From: Pandoraea oxalativorans
Lineage (GTDB): Bacteria > Pseudomonadota > Gammaproteobacteria > Burkholderiales > Burkholderiaceae
DNA length: 64,000 bases
Assembly (NCBI RefSeq): GCF_000972785.3
Contig: NZ_CP011253.3
Span: 3,534,001 to 3,598,000 of the forward strand
Direction of reading: 5' to 3'
Under the pieces are notes generated by a model. It worked only from the letters and a program-made list of their open reading frames with translations, made no database searches and was not told the origin of the DNA. Made by a program: the position numbers and the translations under genes. Shown here one piece after another: positions 25,668 through 33,910 of the stretch. The number at the start of each line of letters is the position of its first letter. Within the stretch, counting starts at the first letter, position 1.

Positions 25668-25682
25668 TCTAGGAGACATGGC

Positions 25683-26711
25683 ATGCTTCACGACCTCCCC
25701 GCACGGCCCGACACGGTGCACTGGGGCTACTTCAACGCGACGCACCCCCCCGCCCTGACCATCAAGAGCGGCGATTTCATTCGCGCCGAAGCGGTCACCC
25801 ATCATGCGGGCGACGCGCCCGACCTGATGATGGACGACGCCGTACGCGCCATCTACGACAAGATTCCCCACGAAGACCGCAACCCGGGCGTGCACATCAT
25901 GACCGGCCCGATCTACGTGGAAGGCGCGAAGCCGGGCGACATGCTCGAAGTGCGCTATCTGCAGATGATTCCGCGCTTTCGCTTCGGCGCGAACGTCGCC
26001 GCACACTGGGGGCAGCTCTACGACGACTTCCAGAAGGAGCGTGTGACCATCTACGAACTCGACAACAGTTCGAACACCGCGCACGCCCTGTTCGCGTTCG
26101 ACTATCCGGGCAAGCTGACCACGCCGGGCAAGGTTGTGGACCATCGCGAATGCTGCAAGCAGCCTGCGCTCGCCGGTGTGCGGGTGCCCGTACGTCCCCA
26201 CCTCGGCACGGCGGGTGTCGCGCCCGACGCGCAAGGCCGCGTGAGTACGGTCGAGCCGGGGCTGCATGGCGGCAACATCGACAACTGGCGTATCGGTGCC
26301 GGGGCGACCATGTACTACAAGGTGCAGGTCGACGGTGGCCTCTTCTCCATCGGCGACCCGCACATCTCGCAGGGCGACGGCGAAATCAGCGGCACGGCCA
26401 TCGAGGCGTCGCTCAACGTGCTGTTCCAGGTGGTGCTGCGCAAGGACTTCGAATTCCCGTCGCCGCTGCTGGAGACGCCCGACTGCTGGATCGTTCACGG
26501 CTTCCATCAGGATCTGGACGAAGCGGGCAAGAACGCCGCACGCGACATGATCAAGCTGCTCACCGAGCAACAGGGCCTCTCGCGCGACGACGCCTACTCG
26601 CTCATGAGCGTGGCGGCCGATTTCGGCGTAACGCAGGTCGTCGACGGCACGCAAGGGGTGCACTGCACCATGCCGCGCGGCATGTTCCCGCCCAAGTCGT
26701 CCAAGGCCTGA
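25683..26711 (+). CDS. acetamidase/formamidase family protein
   Basis: The product is 342 residues from the ATG at 25683 (AGGAG upstream). It matches the FmdA/AmdA family: TVHWGYFNATHPPALTIKSG, NPGVHIMTGPIYVEGAKPGD, GNIDNWRIGAG, FSIGDPHISQGDGEISGTAI, and VAADFGVTQVVDGTQGVHCT. These enzymes hydrolyse formamide, acetamide or related short amides to ammonia and the acid in the cytoplasm. Family members vary in substrate. It is followed by two XapX genes and by an AraC-acetamidase fusion whose C-terminal half is a paralogue of this protein. Confidence 0.9.
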   Translation: MLHDLPARPDTVHWGYFNATHPPALTIKSGDFIRAEAVTHHAGDAPDLMMDDAVRAIYDKIPHEDRNPGVHIMTGPIYVEGAKPGDMLEVRYLQMIPRFRFGANVAAHWGQLYDDFQKERVTIYELDNSSNTAHALFAFDYPGKLTTPGKVVDHRECCKQPALAGVRVPVRPHLGTAGVAPDAQGRVSTVEPGLHGGNIDNWRIGAGATMYYKVQVDGGLFSIGDPHISQGDGEISGTAIEASLNVLFQVVLRKDFEFPSPLLETPDCWIVHGFHQDLDEAGKNAARDMIKLLTEQQGLSRDDAYSLMSVAADFGVTQVVDGTQGVHCTMPRGMFPPKSSKA

Positions 26712-26805
26712 GCGCTCCGGCTGCCTGCCCGGTGCGCCCGGTAGTCAAGGGGGCGCCGTGCCGTGCCCGGCATTTCATGTTGTCTCTTCATCGGGAGACG
26801 CTTCC

Positions 26806-27027
26806 ATGCAATACGTCTATGTCGGGCGCAACGAGCTTGTCGCCCTGATCGTCGGTCTGGTCACGGGCACACTGTACTCGTGGCTCAACCTGCCGATTCC
26901 CGCCCCGAATGTGCTCGGCGGCATCTTCGCCATCATCTTCACGTACCTCGGCTATCTGATCGTGAATCTGTGGCGTCGCTCAGTCACGTTCGGACGTCCG
27001 CCCGCCGAAGTCTCGGCACGGCGCTGA
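26806..27027 (+). CDS. XapX (DUF1427) small membrane protein
   Basis: The product is 73 residues from the ATG at 26806, with GGAG upstream. Two membrane helices surround the family signature (ALIVGLVTGTLYSWLNLPIP, then APNVLGGIFAIIFTYLGYLI). The PxPAPNxLGGI motif defines XapX, a family of unknown function named for occurrence with xanthosine genes. Small size and tandem copies suggest an oligomeric membrane pore or a subunit of one. Placement between two acetamidase genes hints at amide or ammonia traffic, but this is speculation. Confidence 0.85.
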   Translation: MQYVYVGRNELVALIVGLVTGTLYSWLNLPIPAPNVLGGIFAIIFTYLGYLIVNLWRRSVTFGRPPAEVSARR

Positions 27028-27072
27028 ACACCCGTCCTGCTAACTCGTCCGGCCGCTCCTGAGGAGGTTGTC

Positions 27073-27264
27073 ATGGTAGAAATCACGCTTGGCGCGACGG
27101 AGTTGCAGGCGGCCGCCGTCGGACTCGTGACCGGAGTGCTTTACACCGGCGTACGCGCGCCGATTCCGGCCCCTAACGTCCTCGGCGGCATCTTCGCCAT
27201 TGTCGGCACGTTCATCGGCTTCGCCTTCGTGGCGGCGATGCGCGGGCAGTTGCACTTTGGCTGA
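27073..27264 (+). CDS. XapX (DUF1427) small membrane protein, second copy
   Basis: The product is 63 residues with a GAGGAGG ribosome site. It is a paralogue of the preceding gene: VGLVTGVLYTGVRAPIPAPN, then LGGIFAIVGTFIGFAFVAAM. It keeps the PIPAPNVLGGIFAI signature but has a shorter C-terminus. Two adjacent, non-identical XapX genes suggest a hetero-oligomeric membrane complex. Function unknown. Confidence 0.85.
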   Translation: MVEITLGATELQAAAVGLVTGVLYTGVRAPIPAPNVLGGIFAIVGTFIGFAFVAAMRGQLHFG

Positions 27265-27287
27265 CGCCCTTGCACTATTGACGTTCG

Positions 27288-27323
27288 CCCCGTCGCCGCG
27301 CGTCGACATGCGCTGCGACGGGG
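27288..27323 (+). other. 9-bp perfect hairpin between xapX and the fusion gene
   Basis: CCCCGTCGC (27288-27296) and GCGACGGGG (27315-27323) pair around an 18-base loop. No T tract follows, so it is a weak terminator or an mRNA processing or regulatory element about 30 bases before the start of the fusion gene. Confidence 0.45.
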
Positions 27324-27356
27324 TGTCGTCGTTGTCATTTCTGATGGAGGCAGGAC

Positions 27357-29735
27357 GTGGATCGTGCGCATTTCTCAACGGAATCCTATGCCCAGGACCA
27401 GCGCGGGCCGGCATGGCAGGCGCGCCTGCTCGACGCCCGTCTGCACTTTCGTCCACCACCGGCCGGAGAACCGCTGCACGGCACGTTGCTTACGCATCGC
27501 ACGCCCGCCGGTATCGAACTCTCGGTGATCTCGTCCACGCCGCAAACCGTATCGGCACGCGCAGGCGGTGAGCGCGGCTTTCTGCTCGTCATGCTGCTCG
27601 ACGGGCAGATGACATTGGCCAGCGCGGGCGCACTCGATGGCGAGACGCTGGCCGCTGGCGACATCGCGTGCATTCCGGGCGCGCAGAGCGCCGACCTCAT
27701 CGCCCGCACGCCGTTCCGACTGATCTCGGTACACGTGCGTCAAACGCTGATCGCACCGCGACTGGGCAGCGCGCCGCCGGTGCAGACGTGCAAGTTGCCC
27801 GACAGCGTGTCGCGTCTGTTCGGCGCGCTGCTCGGCGGACTCGCCATGCAACTCGACGCGATGCAAGATGCCGACCCGCACGCGCTCGAACCCATCGAGA
27901 ATGTGATTCTCGAATGTCTTGCCTCGGCGCTCGCGGCGGCCAAGCCGCAGGCAGCACCCCATCTCTCGAGCTCGCGCGGCATCGTGTTCACGCGCATCTG
28001 TCACCGCATTCAGGCACGTCTGGCCGAGCCGGATCTGTCGCTGTGCGCCATCGCAAAAGACGAACATGTATCGGATCGCTATCTGCGCAAGCTATTCGAA
28101 GACGCGGGTCAGAGCTTCTCGTCCTACCTGCGCAACAGTCGTTTGCAGCGTTGTCACGCGGACTTGCAGAATCCGGCGTACGACCAGTTGTCGGTGTCGG
28201 ACATCTGCTACCGCTGGGGCTTCAACGATCCGTCTTACTTCAGTCAGGCATTTCGCGAGCGGTTCGGCCTATCGCCCAAGGCCAGCCGCGATCAGGCACT
28301 GCGTTCCCGTGCGCTGCCGGAACGGGCGCGCATCTCGCGCGGACACCCCGACGTGCCTGCCGGGCTGGCGCATCGAACGAACATCGGTCCGACCGCGGCG
28401 ATGGCCCTCACGGAACACGACGCGACGCCCGGCAGCGCCGCTCGTCCCCCGCTGCCGCATGACGCCGGACAGCACCACTATCTGCGCGCGACGCGCGACT
28501 CGGTGCATTGGGGGTATCTCAGTCACGATCTTGCGCCAGTGCTCACCGTCGCCTCGGGCGACACCGTGACCGTCGAAACGCTGACGCAGCATGCGACCGA
28601 CGACTGGGAACGCATGATTCGGGGCGATCCGGGCGCGGAGAGTGTGTTTCACTGGACGGCGACGCAGAAGAACGTGGACCGGCGCGGCGCGGGACCGATG
28701 GACGCCTCCGTCTACGGACGCGGCGCGGGCGAAGGCTTCGGCGTGCATATCTGTACCGGCCCCATCGCCATTGAAGACGCCATGCCGGGCGACGTACTCG
28801 AAGTCCGCATTCTCGATCTGCTTCCCCGACCGAGCGCGAATCCCGAGTTCGCGGGCAAGGCGTTCGGCAGCCACGCATCGACGTGGTGGGGCTTTCACTA
28901 TCAGGACATGCTCACGTTGCCGCGCGAGCGAGAAGTCGTGACGGTGTTCGAGATCGATTGCCATGACCACCGTGACGATGCGGAAGAAGGCACCGATGTA
29001 GCCCGCGCCATCTACAGCTTTCGCTGGACGCCGCAACAAGACCCCTTCGGCGTGGTTCATCCGACTATCGACTATCCCGGCGTGCCGGTCGATCACACCC
29101 GTATCACCAAGAATTTCCGGACGCTGAAGAACGTCGAGATTCCGCTGCGCCCGCACTTCGGCGTGATGGCCGTCGCGCCTGCGCAGGACGGTCTGATCGA
29201 TTCGATTCCGCCGTCGAGCTACGCGGGCAACCTCGATAACTGGCGCGTGACGCGCGGTGCGAGCGTCTTTCTGAAAGTCGCGGTGCCGGGCGCACTGCTC
29301 TCCATTGGCGACCCGCACGCCTCGCAGGGCGACGCCGAACTCGGTGGCACCGCCATCGAATGCTCGCTCACGGGCAACATTCAACTGGTGCTGCACAAGA
29401 AGGCGGCCATCGAGGCACACGCACCGTACGCCGATCTGACCTATCCGCTGGTCGAGACGCCGACGCAATGGATCATCCACGGCTTCAGTTCGCCCAACCA
29501 TCTGGCCGAGCTGGGGCAGAAAGCGCAGAGCCAGATCTATATGAAATCGACGCTCGACAGCGCCTTGCGCGACGCCTTCCTCAAGGCGCGTCGCTTTCTC
29601 ATGCAGGTCAAGCGCCTGACCGAAGACGAAGCCACCACGATTCTTTCGGTGTCCGTCGATTTCGGGGTGACGCAGGTCGTCAACGGCAACTGGGGCGTGC
29701 ACGCGATTATTCGCAAGGGGATGTTCAACGACTGA
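27357..29735 (+). CDS. AraC-family regulator fused to an acetamidase/formamidase
   Basis: The product is 792 residues from a GTG at 27357 (GGAGG upstream), one uninterrupted frame. Residues about 1-190 are an AraC_binding_2-like sensor (FLLVMLLDGQMTLASAGALD). Residues about 205-315 are a complete AraC DNA-binding domain: first helix-turn-helix LSLCAIAKDEHVSDRYLRKL, second SVSDICYRWGFNDPSYFSQA with FRERFGLSPKASR. A ~60-residue linker is followed, from about 375, by a full acetamidase/formamidase: DSVHWGYLSHDLAPVLTVAS, GFGVHICTGPIAIEDAMPGD, LSIGDPHASQGDAELGGTAI, VSVDFGVTQVVNGNWGVHAI. Internal ATG at 28402 lacks a ribosome site. A DNA-binding regulator joined to a catabolic enzyme could sense amide by hydrolysing it. 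Either half could also act alone. Confidence 0.88.
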   Translation: MDRAHFSTESYAQDQRGPAWQARLLDARLHFRPPPAGEPLHGTLLTHRTPAGIELSVISSTPQTVSARAGGERGFLLVMLLDGQMTLASAGALDGETLAAGDIACIPGAQSADLIARTPFRLISVHVRQTLIAPRLGSAPPVQTCKLPDSVSRLFGALLGGLAMQLDAMQDADPHALEPIENVILECLASALAAAKPQAAPHLSSSRGIVFTRICHRIQARLAEPDLSLCAIAKDEHVSDRYLRKLFEDAGQSFSSYLRNSRLQRCHADLQNPAYDQLSVSDICYRWGFNDPSYFSQAFRERFGLSPKASRDQALRSRALPERARISRGHPDVPAGLAHRTNIGPTAAMALTEHDATPGSAARPPLPHDAGQHHYLRATRDSVHWGYLSHDLAPVLTVASGDTVTVETLTQHATDDWERMIRGDPGAESVFHWTATQKNVDRRGAGPMDASVYGRGAGEGFGVHICTGPIAIEDAMPGDVLEVRILDLLPRPSANPEFAGKAFGSHASTWWGFHYQDMLTLPREREVVTVFEIDCHDHRDDAEEGTDVARAIYSFRWTPQQDPFGVVHPTIDYPGVPVDHTRITKNFRTLKNVEIPLRPHFGVMAVAPAQDGLIDSIPPSSYAGNLDNWRVTRGASVFLKVAVPGALLSIGDPHASQGDAELGGTAIECSLTGNIQLVLHKKAAIEAHAPYADLTYPLVETPTQWIIHGFSSPNHLAELGQKAQSQIYMKSTLDSALRDAFLKARRFLMQVKRLTEDEATTILSVSVDFGVTQVVNGNWGVHAIIRKGMFND

Positions 29736-29792
29736 AGAAAATCGCAAAATCGGCAAATCGCCTGTGGCTACATTGGCGTCCAAGGAGCGCAA

Positions 29793-30626
29793 ATGAAACC
29801 CCAGACCCGACTGAGATACGCCGAACGCATGGAGCCTGTGCTCCGCTGGCTGGCCGACCATCCGGAAAACGACCCGGACCTGCACCATCTGGCCGAGCTG
29901 GCGTGTCTGTCGCCGTACCACTTTCATCGTGTCTACCGCGCGTTGCTCGGTGAGACGGTGAACAATTCGGTGCAGCGCATTCGCATGCACCGTGCGGCGA
30001 TCGCCCTGTCGGGCTCTGAGGACTCGATGCGCGTTGTGGCGTCGCGTGCCGGCTATGCGTCGGACGCTGCGTTCAACCGGGCCTTCGGTGCGTTCTTCGG
30101 CATCCCGCCGGGACGCTACCGCGACGCCCGCTCCGGACCCATCGATCCTCAGGAGCCCGCCATGTACCCGATCTCAGTCGAATCGTTTCCCGCCACCACC
30201 CTCGCCGTACTCCGTCACCAGGGCGACTATCAGGGCATCGGCCCCGTGTTCACGCGCGCCTTCATGCTCGCCGCTGCACAGGGCCTCGCTCACCCGGACG
30301 CTACCGGCTTCGGCGTCTACTTCGACGACCCGGAGCAGATCCCCGTCGCCCAATTGCGCTCGCTCGCGGGCATGTCGGTGCCCGCCGATGCGACGATCGG
30401 CGGCGATCTGGAGCGCTTCGAGATTCCCGCAGGCAGGTGCGCCATGCTGACGTACACCGGGCCGTACAACGAGATGAGCAAGCCTTATCAGTGGCTGTTC
30501 GCGCAGTGGCTGCCCGCCAGCGGGCTGGAGCCAGCCGACTTCCCGATGTTCGAGCAGTATCTCAACGATCCCCGCTCGACGCCTGCGGCGCAGCTTCAGA
30601 CCCGCATCTGTCTGCCGGTGAAGTAA
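29793..30626 (+). CDS. AraC-family regulator with GyrI-like effector domain
   Basis: The product is 277 residues. An N-terminal AraC DNA-binding domain (LHHLAELACLSPYHFHRVYR, then RMHRAAIALSGSEDSMRVVA and GYASDAAFNRAFGAFFGIPP) is followed by a GyrI-like/SbmC ligand domain (YPISVESFPATTLAVLRHQG, FEIPAGRCAMLTYTGPYNEM, AQLQTRICLPV). This is the Rob/BmrR-type layout, which binds hydrophobic small molecules. It starts 57 bases after the fusion gene. Its 3' end overlaps the convergent selU gene by 65 bases. Confidence 0.9.
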   Translation: MKPQTRLRYAERMEPVLRWLADHPENDPDLHHLAELACLSPYHFHRVYRALLGETVNNSVQRIRMHRAAIALSGSEDSMRVVASRAGYASDAAFNRAFGAFFGIPPGRYRDARSGPIDPQEPAMYPISVESFPATTLAVLRHQGDYQGIGPVFTRAFMLAAAQGLAHPDATGFGVYFDDPEQIPVAQLRSLAGMSVPADATIGGDLERFEIPAGRCAMLTYTGPYNEMSKPYQWLFAQWLPASGLEPADFPMFEQYLNDPRSTPAAQLQTRICLPVK

Positions 30627-31665
30627 GCGCAAGCAAGGCCTGCGCTTGCACGCGCAGGTCTTGTGCCGTCGGATGGAATTCGAACGGTATCGCCTTCGCC
30701 AGCCCTTGCAGCAGCTTGCGTGAGCTACGCGTGTAGGCCGGGTCGTAATGGCGCGTGATCAGCGCTTCGGACAACTCGCGCTGCTGCCCGTTGTCGAGCA
30801 ACGTCAGCCATTGATCGACCACCGCCTTGCCATGCAACTCGACGAGGCGCAGCAACTGCGCGCGGAAATGCGCCGGCCGCATCAGCAGGTGGCCGTACTC
30901 CTGCGTCAGTAGTTCGACACGCTCATCCACGCTCACATTCACTTCCACGCATCGCGTCGTGCCGCGTATCGACGTCATCAGCGAATCGGGCAAGGTGATG
31001 AGTCCGATCCTGCGGCTTTCCGCTTCGACGAACACCGGACGCGTCGCGTCGAAGCCGCGCAGTACCCCGACAAGCGACGTGTCGAACGACTTCTGCGATG
31101 GCTGCGGGGCGTCCGGCATTGCGCCGAGGAGCGATCCGCGATGCACGGCGAGGCCTTCCAGATCGAGGGTCTGTGCGCCAGCGTCCGCGAGCGCATGCAG
31201 CAGACGCGTCTTGCCGCTGCCCGTGTGACCGGCAAGGACGATGTAGTCGAGCGTGGGCGGCAACGCCGCCAACGACGCCACGACATCGGTGCGGTAGGTC
31301 TTGTAGCCGCCCTCGAGCTGACGCGCGCGCCAGCCGATCATGTTCATCATCAGGGTCATGGCCCCCGAGCGCATGCCGCCACGCCAGCAATACACGAGCG
31401 GCCGCCAGTTGCGCGGCCGGTCGGCAAATAGCGTGTCGAGATGCTTCGCGATGTTGCGCGCGACCATGGCCGCGCCTTCGCGCGAGGCGTCGAACGGCGA
31501 GACCTGCTTGTACATCGTGCCGACGATGACGCGCTCCTCGTTGCTGAGCACCGGCGCGTTAATCGCGCCCGGGATATGGTCGTCGGCGAATTCGAGCGGT
31601 GTACGGACATCGATGATTTCATCGAACTCGGCGACACTCGCGAGCGGCACACGCAGATGGTTCAT
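30562..31665 (-). CDS. selU: tRNA 2-selenouridine synthase
   Basis: The product is 367 residues from the ATG at 31665, which overlaps the upstream lipoprotein stop (ATGA). An N-terminal rhodanese domain (DVRTPLEFADDHIPGAINAP) carries the active-site Cys in VYCWRGGMRSGAM. A P-loop domain follows (YIVLAGHTGSGKTRLLHALA). SelU/MnmH converts 2-thiouridine to geranyl-2-thiouridine and 2-selenouridine at the wobble position of Lys, Glu and Gln tRNAs. No selD is visible in this window. The C-terminus overlaps the convergent AraC gene. Confidence 0.93.
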   Translation of the reverse strand: MNHLRVPLASVAEFDEIIDVRTPLEFADDHIPGAINAPVLSNEERVIVGTMYKQVSPFDASREGAAMVARNIAKHLDTLFADRPRNWRPLVYCWRGGMRSGAMTLMMNMIGWRARQLEGGYKTYRTDVVASLAALPPTLDYIVLAGHTGSGKTRLLHALADAGAQTLDLEGLAVHRGSLLGAMPDAPQPSQKSFDTSLVGVLRGFDATRPVFVEAESRRIGLITLPDSLMTSIRGTTRCVEVNVSVDERVELLTQEYGHLLMRPAHFRAQLLRLVELHGKAVVDQWLTLLDNGQQRELSEALITRHYDPAYTRSSRKLLQGLAKAIPFEFHPTAQDLRVQAQALLALTSPADRCGSEAAPQASSGDR

Positions 31666-32351
31666 CGGGCCCCCGCTGTCAGTGCTGCCGGTTGCCCGCA
31701 ATGCTTGCCGTAAGGCGTGCGCGTCGTCGCCTGCGCTTGCGCGTCGACGTCGAGGCTCGCGCGCACTTTGGCCGCCCGGTCGATGATGCGGGTGGCCGCC
31801 TCCGCATCGCCCGGACTGCCCGCACCGCCCGCACCGCCCGCACCGCCTAACGCCAGCGCATAATCGTCGAGCAATTCGGCGTAGGCGAACGGCACTTTGC
31901 GCGCCGCCTCCAACCGGTCGAGCATGCCGAGCGCCCGGCCGAAGTATTTTGCGGAAGCCGCGAACTGACGTTGCGCGAGCGCGAGACGGGCCAGTTCGAC
32001 CAGCGCCGGATAGCGGTATCGCGCCGTGAGGATATCGAGGTCGTACGCCTGGCTAAGCTCGCGCTCCGCTTCGGCGTAGTAGCAGGTCACGCCCAGCGCG
32101 CGCCCGTAGTCGAAGTGCATGGCCGCGCGTTGCGACGCCGGCCAACCGGACTGGTCCGCCACGAGCACCGCCTGCCCGAAGGCCCGGCGCGCGCCGTCCC
32201 AGTCGCCACGCACCTCGGCCGCGCCGCCTTGCGCAGCGTAATCAGGGCCGGACGCCTTCGGTGCAGGTGTGCTGCACCCCAGCGCGCCCATCAAGCCCAT
32301 CACGCCGCCCAGTGCGCACACCATCGCCAACCACGTCGAAGATCGAATCAT
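31662..32351 (-). CDS. TPR-type lipoprotein of unknown function
   Basis: The product is 229 residues. The signal peptide ends in a lipobox (LMGALGC-STPAP). The mature part is helical with TPR-like repeats (DGARRAFGQAVLVADQSGWP, YAEAERELSQAYDLDILTAR, FAASAKYFGRALGMLDRLEA). A Gly/Ala tract (GGAGGAGGAG) encoded by repeated GGCGGTGCG-like units lies near residue 172 and may vary in length. It is coupled to selU by ATGA overlap. I do not recognise a named family. Confidence 0.72.
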   Translation of the reverse strand: MIRSSTWLAMVCALGGVMGLMGALGCSTPAPKASGPDYAAQGGAAEVRGDWDGARRAFGQAVLVADQSGWPASQRAAMHFDYGRALGVTCYYAEAERELSQAYDLDILTARYRYPALVELARLALAQRQFAASAKYFGRALGMLDRLEAARKVPFAYAELLDDYALALGGAGGAGGAGSPGDAEAATRIIDRAAKVRASLDVDAQAQATTRTPYGKHCGQPAALTAGAR

Positions 32352-32375
32352 CAGGGAAAGGAAACTGCCGGAAAA

Positions 32376-33902
32376 TCATCTGTCGCGGGACACCTCCGCC
32401 CCGCGCTCGCCCGACAGGATACCTCGTCGCACCTGAACGCCCCAACGCTGACGCCCGGTGAGGAAGTGCCCCCACCCCATCGCCGCGCCCGTGTGACGCA
32501 TCAACTGGAACGAAAACGGCTCCAGCACGGCGGCGACGAACGCCAGCCCGAGGCTCGTGCCGGTGCGGTGTCCGGTCCAGCGGCGATAGGCATGCACCGA
32601 CCACAGATGAAAGCCTAGATCGATGACGATCTTGCCCAGAATGATCCCGGAGACCGGCAGCACGACGCCGTAATGGCCTTCGCAGACGAACGTCACCAGC
32701 AGCGCAAAGGCCGTCAGCCCGTAGATCGGCTGGAGCGTATCGAACGCCTTGACCGGCAACATCCAGCGACCGAGGTTACCGTAGCGGCCGTTGCCGACCA
32801 TATCGCGATACCAGTACTGCGTCTGGAGAAAGCCCGCGAACCACCGACGGCGTTGACGCAGGAAGCTCGTCAGCGTGCCCGGCGCATCGGTGATCGCCTG
32901 CGCGCCGCCCACGACGCGCACTTCCCAGTCGAGCGAATGCGCGACCGAATAGCGGCGCAGACGGTGAATCAGTTCGTAGTCCTCGACCAGACACGCGGGA
33001 TCGAAGCCGCCCACGGCCAGCACCGCGTCGCGACGCAAGCACGCAAACGCGCCGGAGATCAGCAACAGCCCGTCCGCACGCGTCCAAGCGAAGCGGGAGA
33101 TAAAGTTGCGGATGTACTCGTACGTCTGGAAGAACTGCAAGACGCGTGCGCTCATGGTGTCGCCACACACTGGCGTCAGCACGCCGGTGGCAGCCACCAG
33201 ACGCGGGCGACGGGCGAAGGCATCGTGCATGGCGGCGCACGCACCGGCATCGAGCAATGTGTCGGCGTCGACCGTCATCACAATGTCGGTCTCCATGCCG
33301 ACGAGAGCCGCATTGAGCGTCTTCGCCTTGCCGCCGTGCGGCACGCGCAGCCATCGCAGGTTCGGATAGCGGGTGCTGGGTGCGCTCAGACGGCCGACAC
33401 CCGGGTCCACCAGACCGTACTCGCTGGTGAGCAAGGCGACGGTGCCGTCGTGCGAACCGTCGTCGGCGATGACGATGGCGTCGGGCACGCGGCGCCCGGC
33501 CATCAGCGCGCGCAGCGTCACCGGCAGCGCCGCCGCTTCGTTGTGCGCTGCGACCACCACGCCGAGCGTGAGACGCTTCGACACGGCGTCGGCAGCGCCG
33601 CCCAACGTCTCGTCCGGATCGGGACGCATCAGACGCCACGCCTGCCAGAAGACGAACGTCAGCAAAAAGGTATCGTAGACGACATACGCCACGCCCGTGC
33701 CCCACGCGAAAACACCCTTGAGGAAAAACGCCTGTGCAAAAAGCAGGCACCACAGCACGGCCACGCCGGTGTGCACGAGCCAACTGGCGAGCGGCGTCGG
33801 AGGCAAAGTGAAGCGTGGCGAATGCTGCTCTCGCAATGCATCGAGCTGCGCGACGCCCGTCTGGATGTCGGGGCTTGTGTTCGGGTTCACGTCGGTGTTC
33901 AT
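32376..33902 (-). CDS. membrane-bound family 2 glycosyltransferase (PgaC/IcaA-like)
   Basis: The product is 508 residues from the ATG at 33902; a GTG at 33914 overlapping the b561 stop is also possible. Membrane helices flank a cytoplasmic GT2 domain with the processive-enzyme motifs: VVVAAHNEAAALPVTLRALM, IVIADDGSHDGTVALL, IVMTVDADTLLDAGACAAMH, ACLVEDYELIHRLRR and FLRQRRRWFAGFLQTQYWYR (the Q-x-x-R-W motif). Such enzymes polymerise and export polysaccharide such as poly-N-acetylglucosamine or hyaluronan-type chains. No pgaA/B/D partners are next to it, so the product is unknown. Confidence 0.88.
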   Translation of the reverse strand: MNTDVNPNTSPDIQTGVAQLDALREQHSPRFTLPPTPLASWLVHTGVAVLWCLLFAQAFFLKGVFAWGTGVAYVVYDTFLLTFVFWQAWRLMRPDPDETLGGAADAVSKRLTLGVVVAAHNEAAALPVTLRALMAGRRVPDAIVIADDGSHDGTVALLTSEYGLVDPGVGRLSAPSTRYPNLRWLRVPHGGKAKTLNAALVGMETDIVMTVDADTLLDAGACAAMHDAFARRPRLVAATGVLTPVCGDTMSARVLQFFQTYEYIRNFISRFAWTRADGLLLISGAFACLRRDAVLAVGGFDPACLVEDYELIHRLRRYSVAHSLDWEVRVVGGAQAITDAPGTLTSFLRQRRRWFAGFLQTQYWYRDMVGNGRYGNLGRWMLPVKAFDTLQPIYGLTAFALLVTFVCEGHYGVVLPVSGIILGKIVIDLGFHLWSVHAYRRWTGHRTGTSLGLAFVAAVLEPFSFQLMRHTGAAMGWGHFLTGRQRWGVQVRRGILSGERGAEVSRDR

Positions 33903-33910
33903 TGCGTCGC

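Noticed and set aside
28402..29735. A separate acetamidase gene starting at the internal ATG at 28402
   Set aside because: No Shine-Dalgarno sequence lies upstream and the frame is continuous with the AraC domain, so the fusion reading is preferred, though an internal start cannot be excluded.
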